Below, piece after piece: positions 1-6,937 of a stretch of DNA of 34,359 nucleotides. Within the stretch, counting starts at the first letter, position 1. Each line of letters opens with the position of its first letter. The notes beneath the pieces were generated by a model. The model was not told the DNA's origin. It saw nothing but the letters and a program-made list of their open reading frames with translations, and ran no database searches. The position numbers were made by a program, and so were the translations under genes. Origin of the DNA: a virus; IMG/VR virus record IMGVR_UViG_3300030116_005585, positions 1 to 34,359 of that record; one strand, given 5' to 3'.

Positions 1-2
1 TC

Positions 3-314
3 CCACTAGATAATTCACTTCAAAGAAGATGTAAGCAAGCTGTTGACAATCAGCTAGCCCGAACAAAACAACTGCTAAAAGATAGTCAACTTAACTGGCA
101 TATCGCTCGCTTGAAAAATTGTGGGGAATTACGCTTAGCCGGAATTGAATTTCACCCTGATTCTCCCTATGCAGACCTTTGTAAGGACGTTGTTGTAAGA
201 CCTAAATTAGGTCAAGTCCTTCCTCATCGACATAACATCCCAGTTACTTCGTCTTCTTCTTCTTCTTTGCCTTCTTTAGAGGTGGGAGACCTTTCTTCTC
301 CCGATAAGCGTTAG
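3..314 (+). CDS. Partial hypothetical protein (3' end of a gene entering from the left)
   Basis: This frame is open from the first complete codon of the window to TAG at 312-314, so the start lies outside. The visible 103 residues include three cysteines and the segment CGELRLAGIEFHPDSPYADL, then DVVVRPKLGQVLPHRH. I do not recognise the family. The C-terminus runs into a serine tract antisense to the lysine-rich tail of the - strand gene 244-1002, so the two genes overlap tail to tail by 71 bases. An internal ATG at 111 exists, but upstream codons in the same frame look equally coding. No - strand reading frame of useful length competes in 1-243. The open frame is seen directly; that it is a real gene is inferred. 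Confidence 0.45.
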   Translation, partial: PLDNSLQRRCKQAVDNQLARTKQLLKDSQLNWHIARLKNCGELRLAGIEFHPDSPYADLCKDVVVRPKLGQVLPHRHNIPVTSSSSSSLPSLEVGDLSSPDKR

Positions 315-1002
315 CTCTGATTTCTGACAAAGTTGGTTTTGTTGGATTCTTACCTAATAGTTTTTGAACTCTGGTCATCACCTGTTTAACAATCGGCTTT
401 ACTACACGTAATAAAATCGGAGTTGAAGCCGCTGCACTAGTTGCAATAATCGCAATCCCTCCAACCTGAACAACTTGAGGAACACTTGGAATTGCATCAA
501 CAATCTGTTCAGCAAATGAGACTTCTGAATATTGAGTAACGCATCTATTCCCGATTAGTTCATATCCTGTTATCTCTTTCGTTCCCTTCCCATCAGGAAT
601 TTTGGTCCCGATTTCTGGAGCGTCAGGAGGCGGGCAATCCTCGTTTTTTGCGGGGGCTGGTGGTGGTTCTTCCGTTGGTGGTGTTTCTGGTTCTGTGTGT
701 CTTTGCGGTTGTGATTCCTCAATTGGAACGATCTCTTCAGGTACAAAATTGATCGGGGTATATGAAGGGATTTGCGCCCCTCCATCGCAGTACGCCACAT
801 TTTGTTCAGGATCATTTGATATAAGAGCCTCATTCTCATAATTAGCCTTTCTAACTTCAACGCAAGGCATCTCAATAATCGGAAACCCTATAGGAACAGC
901 AACCGGAATATTGGGGGCGTTTAAAGATGGATGAATATAAATTCCTGACTGAATGTCTGGGATATTGATCCCTTTAATTTGAATATCAGGTATCTCGCTC
1001 AC
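244..1002 (-). CDS. Proline-rich putative structural protein with one membrane-like helix
   Basis: 252 residues, last gene of the late operon. The N-terminal 90 residues are rich in Ile/Pro. Residues about 100-130 form a Pro/Glu linker (PETPPTEEPPPAPAK). A short cysteine-containing segment follows, then one hydrophobic stretch near residues 178-200 and a very basic C-terminus ending in a lysine run. Pro-rich proteins of this layout occur beside tail genes in marine cyanophages, where they are generally called virion structural proteins; that assignment is by analogy. Its start overlaps the end of the preceding gene by 17 bases, a sign of translational coupling. The lysine tail is encoded antisense to the serine tract of the + strand gene at the left edge. 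Confidence 0.65.
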   Translation of the reverse strand: MSEIPDIQIKGINIPDIQSGIYIHPSLNAPNIPVAVPIGFPIIEMPCVEVRKANYENEALISNDPEQNVAYCDGGAQIPSYTPINFVPEEIVPIEESQPQRHTEPETPPTEEPPPAPAKNEDCPPPDAPEIGTKIPDGKGTKEITGYELIGNRCVTQYSEVSFAEQIVDAIPSVPQVVQVGGIAIIATSAAASTPILLRVVKPIVKQVMTRVQKLLGKNPTKPTLSEIRANAYREKKGLPPLKKAKKKKKTK

Positions 1003-1141
1003 GATCTATTGGTTTTGGGAACGGTGCATAAGGATCTTTTTTTGTAATGTCTACCCATTTACCATTCGTGTAATAAAACATCAATTGATTGTCTGGGTGA
1101 ATATAAGTATCCCCCTCTTGAGGTCCATTAGGTTTTATCAT
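986..1141 (-). CDS. Small hypothetical protein, 51 aa
   Basis: I chose the ATG at 1141 (MIKPNGPQEGDTYIHPDNQL...) over the one at 1177, because it follows an AAGAAG-like ribosome site and because upstream codons overlap the zinc-ribbon gene 1128-1280. The product is short and hydrophilic, with a DTYIHPDNQLMFYYTNGKWV core of the kind seen in small virion-associated cyanophage proteins. The ends overlap both neighbours (14 and 17 bases), so it belongs to the same tightly packed late operon. No function can be assigned. Confidence 0.6.
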   Translation of the reverse strand: MIKPNGPQEGDTYIHPDNQLMFYYTNGKWVDITKKDPYAPFPKPIDRERDT

Positions 1142-1280
1142 TATTTTTCTTCTTGTATATCTCCACAGCCGACCCACATTTAGGGCAGTTTAAAAACGTA
1201 ACCATTGAATACTCATCGTATTCATCTACATCTGCATCTGAATCCCAAATCAATTCAGTTTTGCAATGCCAGCAATTCAT
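1128..1280 (-). CDS. Zinc-ribbon mini-protein, 50 aa
   Basis: Direct translation gives MNCWHCKTELIWDSDADVDE followed by YDEYSMVTFLNCPKCGSAVE and a lysine-rich end. Two CxxC knuckles (C3/C6 and C35/C38) separated by an acidic stretch form a classic zinc ribbon. Nearly the same peptide recurs in cyanophages as an uncharacterised conserved gene; this is from memory and was not searched. Its ATG overlaps the TGA of the upstream 43-aa gene (ATGA). It ends inside the next gene, so translation is probably coupled. The role is unknown; binding of nucleic acid or protein through zinc is the usual inference. Confidence 0.75.
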   Translation of the reverse strand: MNCWHCKTELIWDSDADVDEYDEYSMVTFLNCPKCGSAVEIYKKKNNDKT

Positions 1281-1408
1281 TTCTTCATTTTGCGATCAAA
1301 GTGTAAATCTATCCTCTTTTTACCGTAATACAAGGCAACGATCCAAAGTGTAAATAGAAATCCTTCGGCGTAACTCATCGAATGCCAAGCCTGTGTTGCT
1401 GCTTCCAT
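1277..1408 (-). CDS. Single-helix membrane mini-protein, 43 aa
   Basis: Translation gives MEAATQAWHSMSYAEGFLFT, then LWIVALYYGKKRIDLHFDRK and MKK. A hydrophobic helix (about residues 14-28) is followed by a basic tail, so it should sit in the inner membrane with the tail in the cytoplasm. The MSYAEGFLFTLWIVALYYG core is one I associate with cyanophage genomes, where it usually lies near the zinc-ribbon peptide. Translation could also start at the internal ATG of MSYAEG. The stop overlaps the next start as ATGA. Function is unknown; a lysis or membrane role is possible but unsupported. Confidence 0.7.
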   Translation of the reverse strand: MEAATQAWHSMSYAEGFLFTLWIVALYYGKKRIDLHFDRKMKK

Positions 1409-1412
1409 TGTT

Positions 1413-1877
1413 TTAAATAGGTAAAGTGCCTAAAGAACGTCTAATTTGTCTTAACTCCTCAAAGTTTTTTTGTTTTTTCCCTCCGTCATACGGCCACGCA
1501 TATCCTTCCGCAATCATTAACTCATTTAATGAAATCACTGAATCTCCCACGTATATCCACCCCAATAATCTGCCATATTTTCCTTTTGCTCCTTTGTCCA
1601 ATTCCGTCCGAATCATCAGAGAATGTCCTGCTTTCTTCGCATCCTCCAATTTGTCCTCCAGCCACAGAGTTGCATCTAATCCCAACCTCTTTTCCTCCAA
1701 ATCTCGCGTCCTTTTCTCAGGAGTATCAACACCACATACCCTTACACGTTCCTTCTTTAAGAGATCAAAACCCAAATCAAAGGTTACATCCACAGTGTCT
1801 CCATCAATTACCCGATCAATTGAGTGGACTCGGTAATTCCAACAACTGATTCGATTAGGTGGCTTTACTTCTGTCAT
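1413..1877 (-). CDS. Staphylococcal-nuclease-like (thermonuclease) protein
   Basis: 154 residues, close to the size of a minimal SNase fold (OB-type beta barrel). Motifs seen are DGDT (residues 25-28, calcium-binding loop), R46 with VDTPE ending in E54, and KYGRLLG with R103. These match the catalytic Arg, Glu and Arg of micrococcal nuclease. Such enzymes cut DNA or RNA with calcium. Cyanophages often carry one near structural genes, where host DNA degradation is the usual suggestion. There is no signal peptide, so it should act inside the cell. Its start overlaps the stop of the upstream membrane gene by four bases (ATGA). Confidence 0.88.
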   Translation of the reverse strand: MTEVKPPNRISCWNYRVHSIDRVIDGDTVDVTFDLGFDLLKKERVRVCGVDTPEKRTRDLEEKRLGLDATLWLEDKLEDAKKAGHSLMIRTELDKGAKGKYGRLLGWIYVGDSVISLNELMIAEGYAWPYDGGKKQKNFEELRQIRRSLGTLPI

Positions 1878-2089
1878 CGCAAGCTTGGAACAGGAGCTGT
1901 AGGGATAGCAGGGCCAGTTAAATTTTTCGGTATAGGGAGCGATCCTGTTAAATTTCCAATAAGTTCTTTTTTTAGTTTTTCTTGATTCGCTTCATTCGTA
2001 ATAAAGAGATACGCATAAATGCCTCCACCCGTTATAGAAATAACAAGTAAAAAAGAGATTACACTAAGAGCATTAATTATCTTTTGCAT
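1874..2089 (-). CDS. Small membrane protein, 71 aa
   Basis: A hydrophobic segment spans about residues 7-29 (ALSVISFLLVISITGGGIYAY region), followed by a polar stretch and a Pro-rich C-terminus (LPIPKNLTGPAIPTAPVP). This predicts an N-terminal anchor with the rest projecting. Similar one-helix proteins precede the SNase gene in cyanophage genomes as conserved hypotheticals. It is joined to the nuclease gene by a four-base overlap. An 84-base gap separates it from the upstream gene; only a very short open frame is visible there. Confidence 0.65.
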   Translation of the reverse strand: MQKIINALSVISFLLVISITGGGIYAYLFITNEANQEKLKKELIGNLTGSLPIPKNLTGPAIPTAPVPSLR

Positions 2090-2172
2090 GAGAGAAGCCT
2101 TTTTAAAAACATTACCACCTGTAATAGTAATCGTATTTATCGGACTTGTCTCTTTGTTGCCTTTAGCTTTAG

Positions 2173-2373
2173 TTACTCAGTCATCCCTACCTCGCAAGAA
2201 TCCTCCTCTTCCGACCCGCCTTCTGCAATAAGCTTTTCACATATTTTTATAGCACCTGTTAATTCAGCGTGTTCTTGCTTGCACTCATTAATAACTTGAT
2301 TGGCTTGATTGAAACGAGCCATGACTTGTTCTCTTGCTTCAAGCAAGTTTGCTAGTTCTGCTTCAACTGCCAT
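2173..2373 (-). CDS. Coiled-coil small protein, 66 aa
   Basis: The first 50 residues (MAVEAELANLLEAREQVMAR onward) have the heptad pattern of an alpha-helical coiled coil. The end is acidic (GGSEEEDSC). The start overlaps the end of the 2OG oxygenase gene by 11 bases. Small helical proteins of this kind occur among fibre-adjacent genes in marine phages; I cannot give a function. Self-assembly through the coiled coil is likely from the pattern alone. Confidence 0.6.
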   Translation of the reverse strand: MAVEAELANLLEAREQVMARFNQANQVINECKQEHAELTGAIKICEKLIAEGGSEEEDSCEVGMTE

Positions 2374-2896
2374 TTGTTTCTTTAAATATGAATGTAATGG
2401 TCATTCTATATTTAGGAGCCTTATTTGACTGCGGCCTTATTGCGTGTGGAATACCACCATCAAAAAGGACAATTCTTCCCGGCACAAAGCTAGAAGCATA
2501 AATGATTTCTTTTAAATTATTTGAGTCATAAAATAAGGTTTCTCCATACCATCCATCTTCCCAATCTAAATTGACGTAATACAAAGCAACCTGTTTCCTA
2601 GGGTGCGAATGGATGTAATGAATATCACTGGAACGTACCAAATTAACAACAATGGATTCAATTCCTTTTGCTGTAAACCAGTCAGTTGGTTCGGTGCATT
2701 CGTGTAAATAATCTAGGATTCCTGTTTCATTTGCTTGTGCTGTAGTCCATGCACTATGAGTATCTGCAATGACCTTATCGCCATCAATAAAAGGTCTATC
2801 GCACCAACCGAGCGTGAACTTAGATTCAGCACAAGTATTTAATAAGCGTTCTCTAATGGAAAAAGGAACCTTATTATCAAAGGTTTCTATCTTCAA
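2363..2896 (-). CDS. 2OG-Fe(II) oxygenase superfamily protein
   Basis: 177 residues with the double-stranded beta-helix signature: IHSHP (H96, H98), then VALYYVNLDWEDGWYGETLF (E119), PGRIVLFDG (139-147), distal H151 in IPHAIRP, and R164 in KYRMT, where 2-oxoglutarate usually binds. Family enzymes hydroxylate protein or small-molecule substrates using iron, oxygen and 2-oxoglutarate. They are common auxiliary genes of cyanophages and often lie beside fibre genes, as here. The canonical HxD iron ligand pair reads H-S-H, so the acidic ligand is not in its usual place; E119 might substitute. The fold is confident, activity and substrate are not. The gene ends inside the coiled-coil gene. Confidence 0.82.
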   Translation of the reverse strand: MKIETFDNKVPFSIRERLLNTCAESKFTLGWCDRPFIDGDKVIADTHSAWTTAQANETGILDYLHECTEPTDWFTAKGIESIVVNLVRSSDIHYIHSHPRKQVALYYVNLDWEDGWYGETLFYDSNNLKEIIYASSFVPGRIVLFDGGIPHAIRPQSNKAPKYRMTITFIFKETNGS

Positions 2897-2900
2897 TTAA

Positions 2901-3191
2901 TTATAATTTCGAAGTTTTGTCTGCTATTAATTTAGCTTTCCAAGCATCTTTCACTGTTTGAGTCCAAACAGAAGCCGCAATCCCTTTGACTTCTGCTGAT
3001 TCTGCACTGATATCAGTATCAACTAAATTATCAGAAGCATCTAATGTTCCGGGGTCAAGAACTTTCCGATGGAATGAACGAGTCAGTTCTTCATCATCTT
3101 CTTTAATTACAGTAGCAGTTCTTATCTGGATGAATTTGTAATCACCAACTATTTCAATTTTGTCCTCAACGAGTGTCTTAGTTATGGCCAT
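2901..3191 (-). CDS. Conserved small protein following fibre genes, 96 aa
   Basis: The product starts MAITKTLVEDKIEIVGDYKF and contains a DPGTLDASDNLVDTDISAE segment and a helical C-terminus (AASVWTQTVKDAWKAKL). Proteins with this start and a conserved SFHR segment recur next to tail fibre genes in marine phages. Their role is unknown; a minor virion part or a fibre assembly factor is possible. A GGAG ribosome site lies about nine bases before the ATG. An 86-base gap upstream holds a possible promoter. Confidence 0.65.
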   Translation of the reverse strand: MAITKTLVEDKIEIVGDYKFIQIRTATVIKEDDEELTRSFHRKVLDPGTLDASDNLVDTDISAESAEVKGIAASVWTQTVKDAWKAKLIADKTSKL

Positions 3192-3238
3192 TAGGATTAA
3201 TCTCCGATTAAAACAGGTTTAGGTTTGACTATAGGGAT

Positions 3239-3267
3239 AGTATACCTCAATCATAAATAATTAACGA
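3239..3267 (-). promoter_or_regulatory. Weak candidate promoter inside the fibre operon
   Basis: On the - strand, TATACT (3244-3239) matches the -10 consensus at five of six positions. The -35 region (TCGTTA) is poor. It lies in the only sizeable gap of the fibre region, upstream of the 96-aa gene and the oxygenase, so a secondary promoter for the auxiliary genes would make sense. Evidence is weak. Confidence 0.25.
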
Positions 3268-3277
3268 TATTTAGTTC

Positions 3278-4207
3278 TTAAGAAGACCAATAAAATCCAG
3301 CAGCATAAAGGTTTCTGGTTGTATTTCCGCCTCCAAAGTTGACGTTAGGGAAACCATCTCCGCCATTCCAATCTACTGTTTTTAAATTCAGATTTGATGA
3401 ACTGGCTCCAGCGTATGTAACTACTGGGGCAGCTTCTAAAGTATTTCCCCAATCCCAATAAGCATAAGTCCAGTTACTGAAAATATTATTTTGTTCTCCA
3501 GCAGGCACTGCATAAGGAAGTCCAGAGATAGTAGTTGTAGGAGAGCCTCCATTAACTGTTATATAACATTTCCAATAAACCATATTACCTATTTTCGTAT
3601 ACCCTCCGACTTGATGTTGATAAGTAACACTTGTTCCTGAAACGGTAGGAGTCCATGACCCCTCTTCATAGTCGTCAATCGCATTGGCAGCTGCAGTATC
3701 TCCATTAAATGAGATACCACCACCTGTCTGGAAGCGTATTTTTTCACTTCCATCAATAAAGATTCTTACTTTACTATCATTTTTTGCATTATTAATATCA
3801 GCTTCTAAGTCTAAGTCTCCGCCTGACCCATCTACTAAGCAGACAGGAGGACCAGTGGTATCTGAATCGGTAAGAGTGAATTTAGGAGTAGGGTTATTTA
3901 TCCCTAAAGTGGTTCCATCAAAGGTAAGATTTGCCTCACCTTGCATAGCATTAGCACCTGTCACAGTGACAACTGTGTTATCAGTTGATCCAGATAAAGT
4001 TGCTCCACCTGATGAAGCATCTTCAAAAGCTGGAGGCGATCCGGCTCCTGTAGAAGTTAATACTTGTCCATCTGTTCCGGGTCCAACTGCTACTGGATTA
4101 CCTGATGCGTCATAAGTAATGATCTGGCCATCCGTTCCAGCGGCCATTTTTGCTAAAGATATAGCATCATCTTTAATGCCATCTGTTCCTGCTTGAGTAA
4201 GTCCCAT
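3278..4207 (-). CDS. Tail fibre / adhesin-like protein
   Basis: 309 residues. The N-terminal third consists of short beta repeats (DGQIITYDASGNPV, DGQVLTSTGAGSP) typical of fibre shafts. A middle part reads PTPKFTLTDSDTTGPPVCLV, and the C-terminal 120 residues, starting near EEGSWTPTVSG, are rich in aromatic residues, Gly and Asn, as in trimeric receptor-binding tips. It is the only short fibre of the cluster not followed by the small YPSI/QLD-type protein; the 96-aa gene comes next instead. It probably sits at the tail tip. Sequence identity to known fibres is usually low, so the call rests on composition, repeats and context. Confidence 0.75.
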   Translation of the reverse strand: MGLTQAGTDGIKDDAISLAKMAAGTDGQIITYDASGNPVAVGPGTDGQVLTSTGAGSPPAFEDASSGGATLSGSTDNTVVTVTGANAMQGEANLTFDGTTLGINNPTPKFTLTDSDTTGPPVCLVDGSGGDLDLEADINNAKNDSKVRIFIDGSEKIRFQTGGGISFNGDTAAANAIDDYEEGSWTPTVSGTSVTYQHQVGGYTKIGNMVYWKCYITVNGGSPTTTISGLPYAVPAGEQNNIFSNWTYAYWDWGNTLEAAPVVTYAGASSSNLNLKTVDWNGGDGFPNVNFGGGNTTRNLYAAGFYWSS

Positions 4208-4209
4208 AA

Positions 4210-4503
4210 TTAACTAGGTTTAGGATTGTCAGATTTAACTTTATCAATGGCTTCGACCCACTTGTTAGTGCCATTCTTTTTGTCCCAATATAGTTGATCT
4301 AATTGCTCCTTAATTGAATCATATTCAATTGATCTTTTATTTTTATAATCTACTTTTGCAAATTCAGTATTAATAGCAGAATGATCTAATGTTATTTCCT
4401 TTCCATCTTTATCCCAAGCTTGGAAAGTTACATTGTCATCGGTGCTAACACGTACTGCGTCTGAATAAAGTTTAAATATTTGAGAAGTCTTTGAAACACT
4501 CAT
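4210..4503 (-). CDS. Fibre-linked small protein C (putative fibre chaperone)
   Basis: 97 residues. It shares the layout of two further genes (5090-5416 and 6042-6356): a motif of the form Y-x-S/A-[IL]-x-x-Q/F-[IL/A]-D-x-[LM]-Y-[WK] (here SIKEQLDQLYWD) and an end that reads KVKSDNPKP. Proteins with this motif often follow tail fibre genes in marine phages; a fibre-folding or attachment role is the usual inference. It overlaps the stop of its fibre by four bases. The C-terminal nine residues are nearly the same as in the copy at 5090, also at the DNA level (GGATTGTCAGATTT), which points to recent duplication. Confidence 0.65.
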   Translation of the reverse strand: MSVSKTSQIFKLYSDAVRVSTDDNVTFQAWDKDGKEITLDHSAINTEFAKVDYKNKRSIEYDSIKEQLDQLYWDKKNGTNKWVEAIDKVKSDNPKPS

Positions 4504-5093
4504 GCTGCCACCTCAAGTAAAGTTATAGAACTTGTGCATCCACCATCTGTATTGTTTAGTACAACTTCACCTGATTGTCTATTTTTTATTTGGACTTTAT
4601 AAACATGTGCATTAGTATCTGCGGCATTGTCTAAAGAGACAAAAGTTACTGCTTGGTTTAAAGGATCACTTTGCGAATATCCCATATTGGTATTAATAGC
4701 GACTTCAGTAGAGCCTTGTAATAGACGAACACTACAAGCTGATAAGTCAGCCGATTCTGATGAGATTCCAACACACTCAGCAATAGCTAAAATCTTATTA
4801 CTTGCAGAGGCAGGGGTAATACTCGCAGTTAAATTAGTGCAATCTGTAAAGCTAGTTGAGTTTATAGCCGACCTTGTACCAGTTGAAGCATGAACTACTT
4901 GTAGGATTTTACCTGCTCCTGACCAAGCATTATCACCCCTTAAAAAGGTTGAACTACTAGCCGTTCCAGTGGCCGATAAGGTTGCAATATCAACGGTGTC
5001 CGCAGGTAGACTCAGACTCCCATCAGCCGCTAAGACAATGCTGTTCGTTGACGAACTAGCGTGTTTAATGTTGGTCGTGTTAAGTGTACTCAT
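4500..5093 (-). CDS. Tail fibre protein (cassette C)
   Basis: 197 residues in two parts. The N-terminal 60 residues carry LSATGTASSSTFLRGDNAW, a linker shared almost exactly with the fibre at 6356-6928. From about residue 65 (GKILQVVHASTGTRSA...) a compact beta-rich domain with SITPASASNKILAIAEC extends to the end; this domain type is common in marine phage fibres and is thought to be a trimeric tip. A shared N-terminus with different C-termini suggests domain shuffling that changes receptor range. It overlaps the neighbouring genes by four bases at each end. Confidence 0.78.
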   Translation of the reverse strand: MSTLNTTNIKHASSSTNSIVLAADGSLSLPADTVDIATLSATGTASSSTFLRGDNAWSGAGKILQVVHASTGTRSAINSTSFTDCTNLTASITPASASNKILAIAECVGISSESADLSACSVRLLQGSTEVAINTNMGYSQSDPLNQAVTFVSLDNAADTNAHVYKVQIKNRQSGEVVLNNTDGGCTSSITLLEVAA

Positions 5094-5416
5094 GGTTTTG
5101 GATTGTCAGATTTTACTTTTTCACAAGCCGCATAATACGCCTTTAAATGTGTATCATCTCCTTTGCTATTCCAATACATAGCATCGGCAAAGTCTGCTAA
5201 GGAAGGGTACTGAGGTTGTCTATCTCTTTGATATTTGACAGCATGGTACTCATCAGTTAAACGAGTTATTTCTGCTTGTATCTCTTCTTCTGTTGGTTGA
5301 GGGATATCAGGTGTTTTCCATAAAGTTACTTGGTCACTAGCACCAAGAAATCTAGCATTAGGTTGTAATGAATTAATTGCTGTAAACCTATGTACAGGTA
5401 TTTTTTCTACGGTCAT
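5090..5416 (-). CDS. Fibre-linked small protein B (putative fibre chaperone)
   Basis: 108 residues, second member of the family. The product contains PTEEEIQAEITRLTDEYHAV (helical), then QYPSLADFADAMYWNSKGDD and the end CEKVKSDNPKP. The start MTVEKIPVHRFTAINSLQPN resembles that of member A (ITKADAMSSLKPG), so A and B are closer in the N-terminal half, while B and C share the C-terminal end. This mosaic fits repeated duplication and recombination. It is coupled by four-base overlaps to the fibres before and after it. Confidence 0.65.
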   Translation of the reverse strand: MTVEKIPVHRFTAINSLQPNARFLGASDQVTLWKTPDIPQPTEEEIQAEITRLTDEYHAVKYQRDRQPQYPSLADFADAMYWNSKGDDTHLKAYYAACEKVKSDNPKP

Positions 5417-6045
5417 ACGTCTAGCTCCATAGCTACAATTTGCATGTTGTTAGTTGCACCTGATTCACTATAAGGCAACCATATCTTGCCCGTAGAGTTC
5501 TGCACAAGTCCCATCAATTTATACTGAACTGCTGTGCTTGCAGATTGTGCTGGTGAGTCTAAGTGCATCATATGGAATTGTCCGGGTCCAAGCCAACTTG
5601 TGGAAGTTGCATAATAAGACCATTGATTATCTTCTCTAACATCTACATCAACACCTCCAATACTTCTTCTTACTCTAAAACTAATTTCACTTGTGTTACC
5701 TGAACTAGCTTCTTGTGCAATACCTGAGTTCCATTGAATCAGTATCTTACTATTTAATTTAGTTGTAGTAACTGTTATTGTTGTATTCCCTATGTCTTGG
5801 AAAGCATTATCTGCATCAAAATAATTACTTCCTGTAGATTGTACATGAACATACTGTAGAACTTTCCCTCCTCCAGCGTCAGCCCAACTAAGAGTACCCG
5901 ATCCATTTGTAGCTAATACTTGATCCGCATCTCCGTCATTTTGCGGGAGCGTTAATGTGACGGCTGCATTAGAAGTTGTTGAGGCTGGAGCTTTCCAAGC
6001 TACGGTTCCTCCTCCTGAATCAGCGGTGAGTTTTACTTCGCTCAT
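5413..6045 (-). CDS. Tail fibre protein (cassette B)
   Basis: 210 residues. The N-terminal section contains TLTLPQNDGDADQVLATNGS followed by GTLSWADAGGGKVLQYVHVQ, the common peptide repeat of marine phage fibre shafts. The C-terminal 140 residues form a beta-rich domain, with ITVTTTKLNSKILIQWNSGI near its start and GPGQFHMMHLDSPAQ further on. The shaft differs from cassettes A and C (no FLRGDN linker), although the order shaft then KVLQ-type tip is the same as in C. It is likely a tail-tip adhesin. Four-base overlaps link it to its small partner genes. Confidence 0.78.
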   Translation of the reverse strand: MSEVKLTADSGGGTVAWKAPASTTSNAAVTLTLPQNDGDADQVLATNGSGTLSWADAGGGKVLQYVHVQSTGSNYFDADNAFQDIGNTTITVTTTKLNSKILIQWNSGIAQEASSGNTSEISFRVRRSIGGVDVDVREDNQWSYYATSTSWLGPGQFHMMHLDSPAQSASTAVQYKLMGLVQNSTGKIWLPYSESGATNNMQIVAMELDV

Positions 6046-6356
6046 TTTGGATACTTGTCTTTTACTGCTTTAATTGCTTTCGCAAATTCACCTGTGGCAT
6101 CGACCTTACCAGCAAGAATGTCTTTATATAGTAGATCAATTTGCTCTCTTAAGGCAGGATATTCTGATCTCCGTGGACCTTGATAATCTTCTATTGCTTG
6201 TAATCTTGAGACTTCAGCATTGACCTCAGATTCTGTAGGTTGAGTTTGTTTTGTATCTATCCAGTTTACTGTTGAATAATCTTCTCCTTGTATAGAGAAC
6301 TCAGCTCCCGGTTTAAGTGATGACATTGCATCGGCTTTAGTAATAGTTTTTTTCAT
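6042..6356 (-). CDS. Fibre-linked small protein A (putative fibre chaperone)
   Basis: 104 residues, first of three related proteins: SLKPGAEF near the start, PTESEVNAEVSRLQAIEDYQ, then YPALREQIDLLYKDILAGK and the end AIKAVKDKYPK. I chose ATG 6356 (MKKTITKADAM) over ATG 6368 because GGGAG lies seven bases upstream and its ATG overlaps the fibre stop as TAATG. The family is not characterised to my knowledge; position after every short fibre except the last suggests a dedicated helper of fibre folding or joining. Confidence 0.65.
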   Translation of the reverse strand: MKKTITKADAMSSLKPGAEFSIQGEDYSTVNWIDTKQTQPTESEVNAEVSRLQAIEDYQGPRRSEYPALREQIDLLYKDILAGKVDATGEFAKAIKAVKDKYPK

Positions 6357-6928
6357 TAAATCTCCCAAGTAATTAATGTCGCACCAGTTATATACTGAGT
6401 ACTAGTGCCGCCGGATTGATAACCTCTAACTTTAAATGTTGTAGATGAGGTGGTTGAGTGGTAGTCCACTATTGTTAACATGTTCTGGCCACCTGCGTCA
6501 TACTGATTTTGTCTCCATTCAAAAGCACCACTCGTATTACTATTGTCATTTAGTTTAATAGAATAATGTGGAATGATATTTGTAGAATAAGAATTAGAAA
6601 TTTGAGCAACTAGTAGGAAAACAATAGTACTGCCACCATTCCCGCCTCTAGTTACACTATGACCTGTATCTGTATAACTACTTGCTGTAATCGTAGTACT
6701 TCCTCCTCCATATTCATCAACTTGGAACTTTTTAACTACACCTGAAGGTGCTGCCCAAGAATTGTCTCCACGTAGGAATGTACTGGAACTTGCTGTACCT
6801 GTTGCTGATAAATCTGCTAGTGCAACCGAATCATCAGGTAATCCACCAGCCGCTAAATTTGTAATAGTTCCATTGGAGCCGAGGTTAATTAACCCCGCTG
6901 CACTAGAACCGTCAATAACAATTGCCAT
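6356..6928 (-). CDS. Tail fibre protein (cassette A)
   Basis: 190 residues. The start MAIVIDGSSAAGLINLGSNG resembles many cyanophage fibre N-termini. LSATGTASSSTFLRGDNSWA (about residues 40-59) matches cassette C. The C-terminal 120 residues (KKFQVDEYGGGSTTITASSY onward) form a beta domain ending GATLITWEI. This tip differs from those of B and C, so each fibre may bind a different surface structure, or they may be alternatives. It begins nine bases after the 675-aa fibre ends. Confidence 0.78.
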   Translation of the reverse strand: MAIVIDGSSAAGLINLGSNGTITNLAAGGLPDDSVALADLSATGTASSSTFLRGDNSWAAPSGVVKKFQVDEYGGGSTTITASSYTDTGHSVTRGGNGGSTIVFLLVAQISNSYSTNIIPHYSIKLNDNSNTSGAFEWRQNQYDAGGQNMLTIVDYHSTTSSTTFKVRGYQSGGTSTQYITGATLITWEI

Positions 6929-6937
6929 GATGAAAGT

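Noticed and set aside
1153-1353. 66-aa open frame on the + strand
   Set aside because: It covers the zinc-ribbon and membrane mini-genes on the - strand, which are recognisable.
1426-1836. 136-aa open frame on the + strand
   Set aside because: It is antisense to the nuclease gene, whose catalytic motifs are complete.
2019-2231. Membrane-like + strand open frame of 70 aa
   Set aside because: It overlaps two - strand genes and lacks a ribosome site; hydrophobicity is the reverse image of the 71-aa membrane gene and AT-rich gap.
3684-4115. 143-aa open frame on the + strand
   Set aside because: It is opposite the repeats of a fibre gene; Val/Pro/Ser-rich composition reflects the reversed fibre codons.
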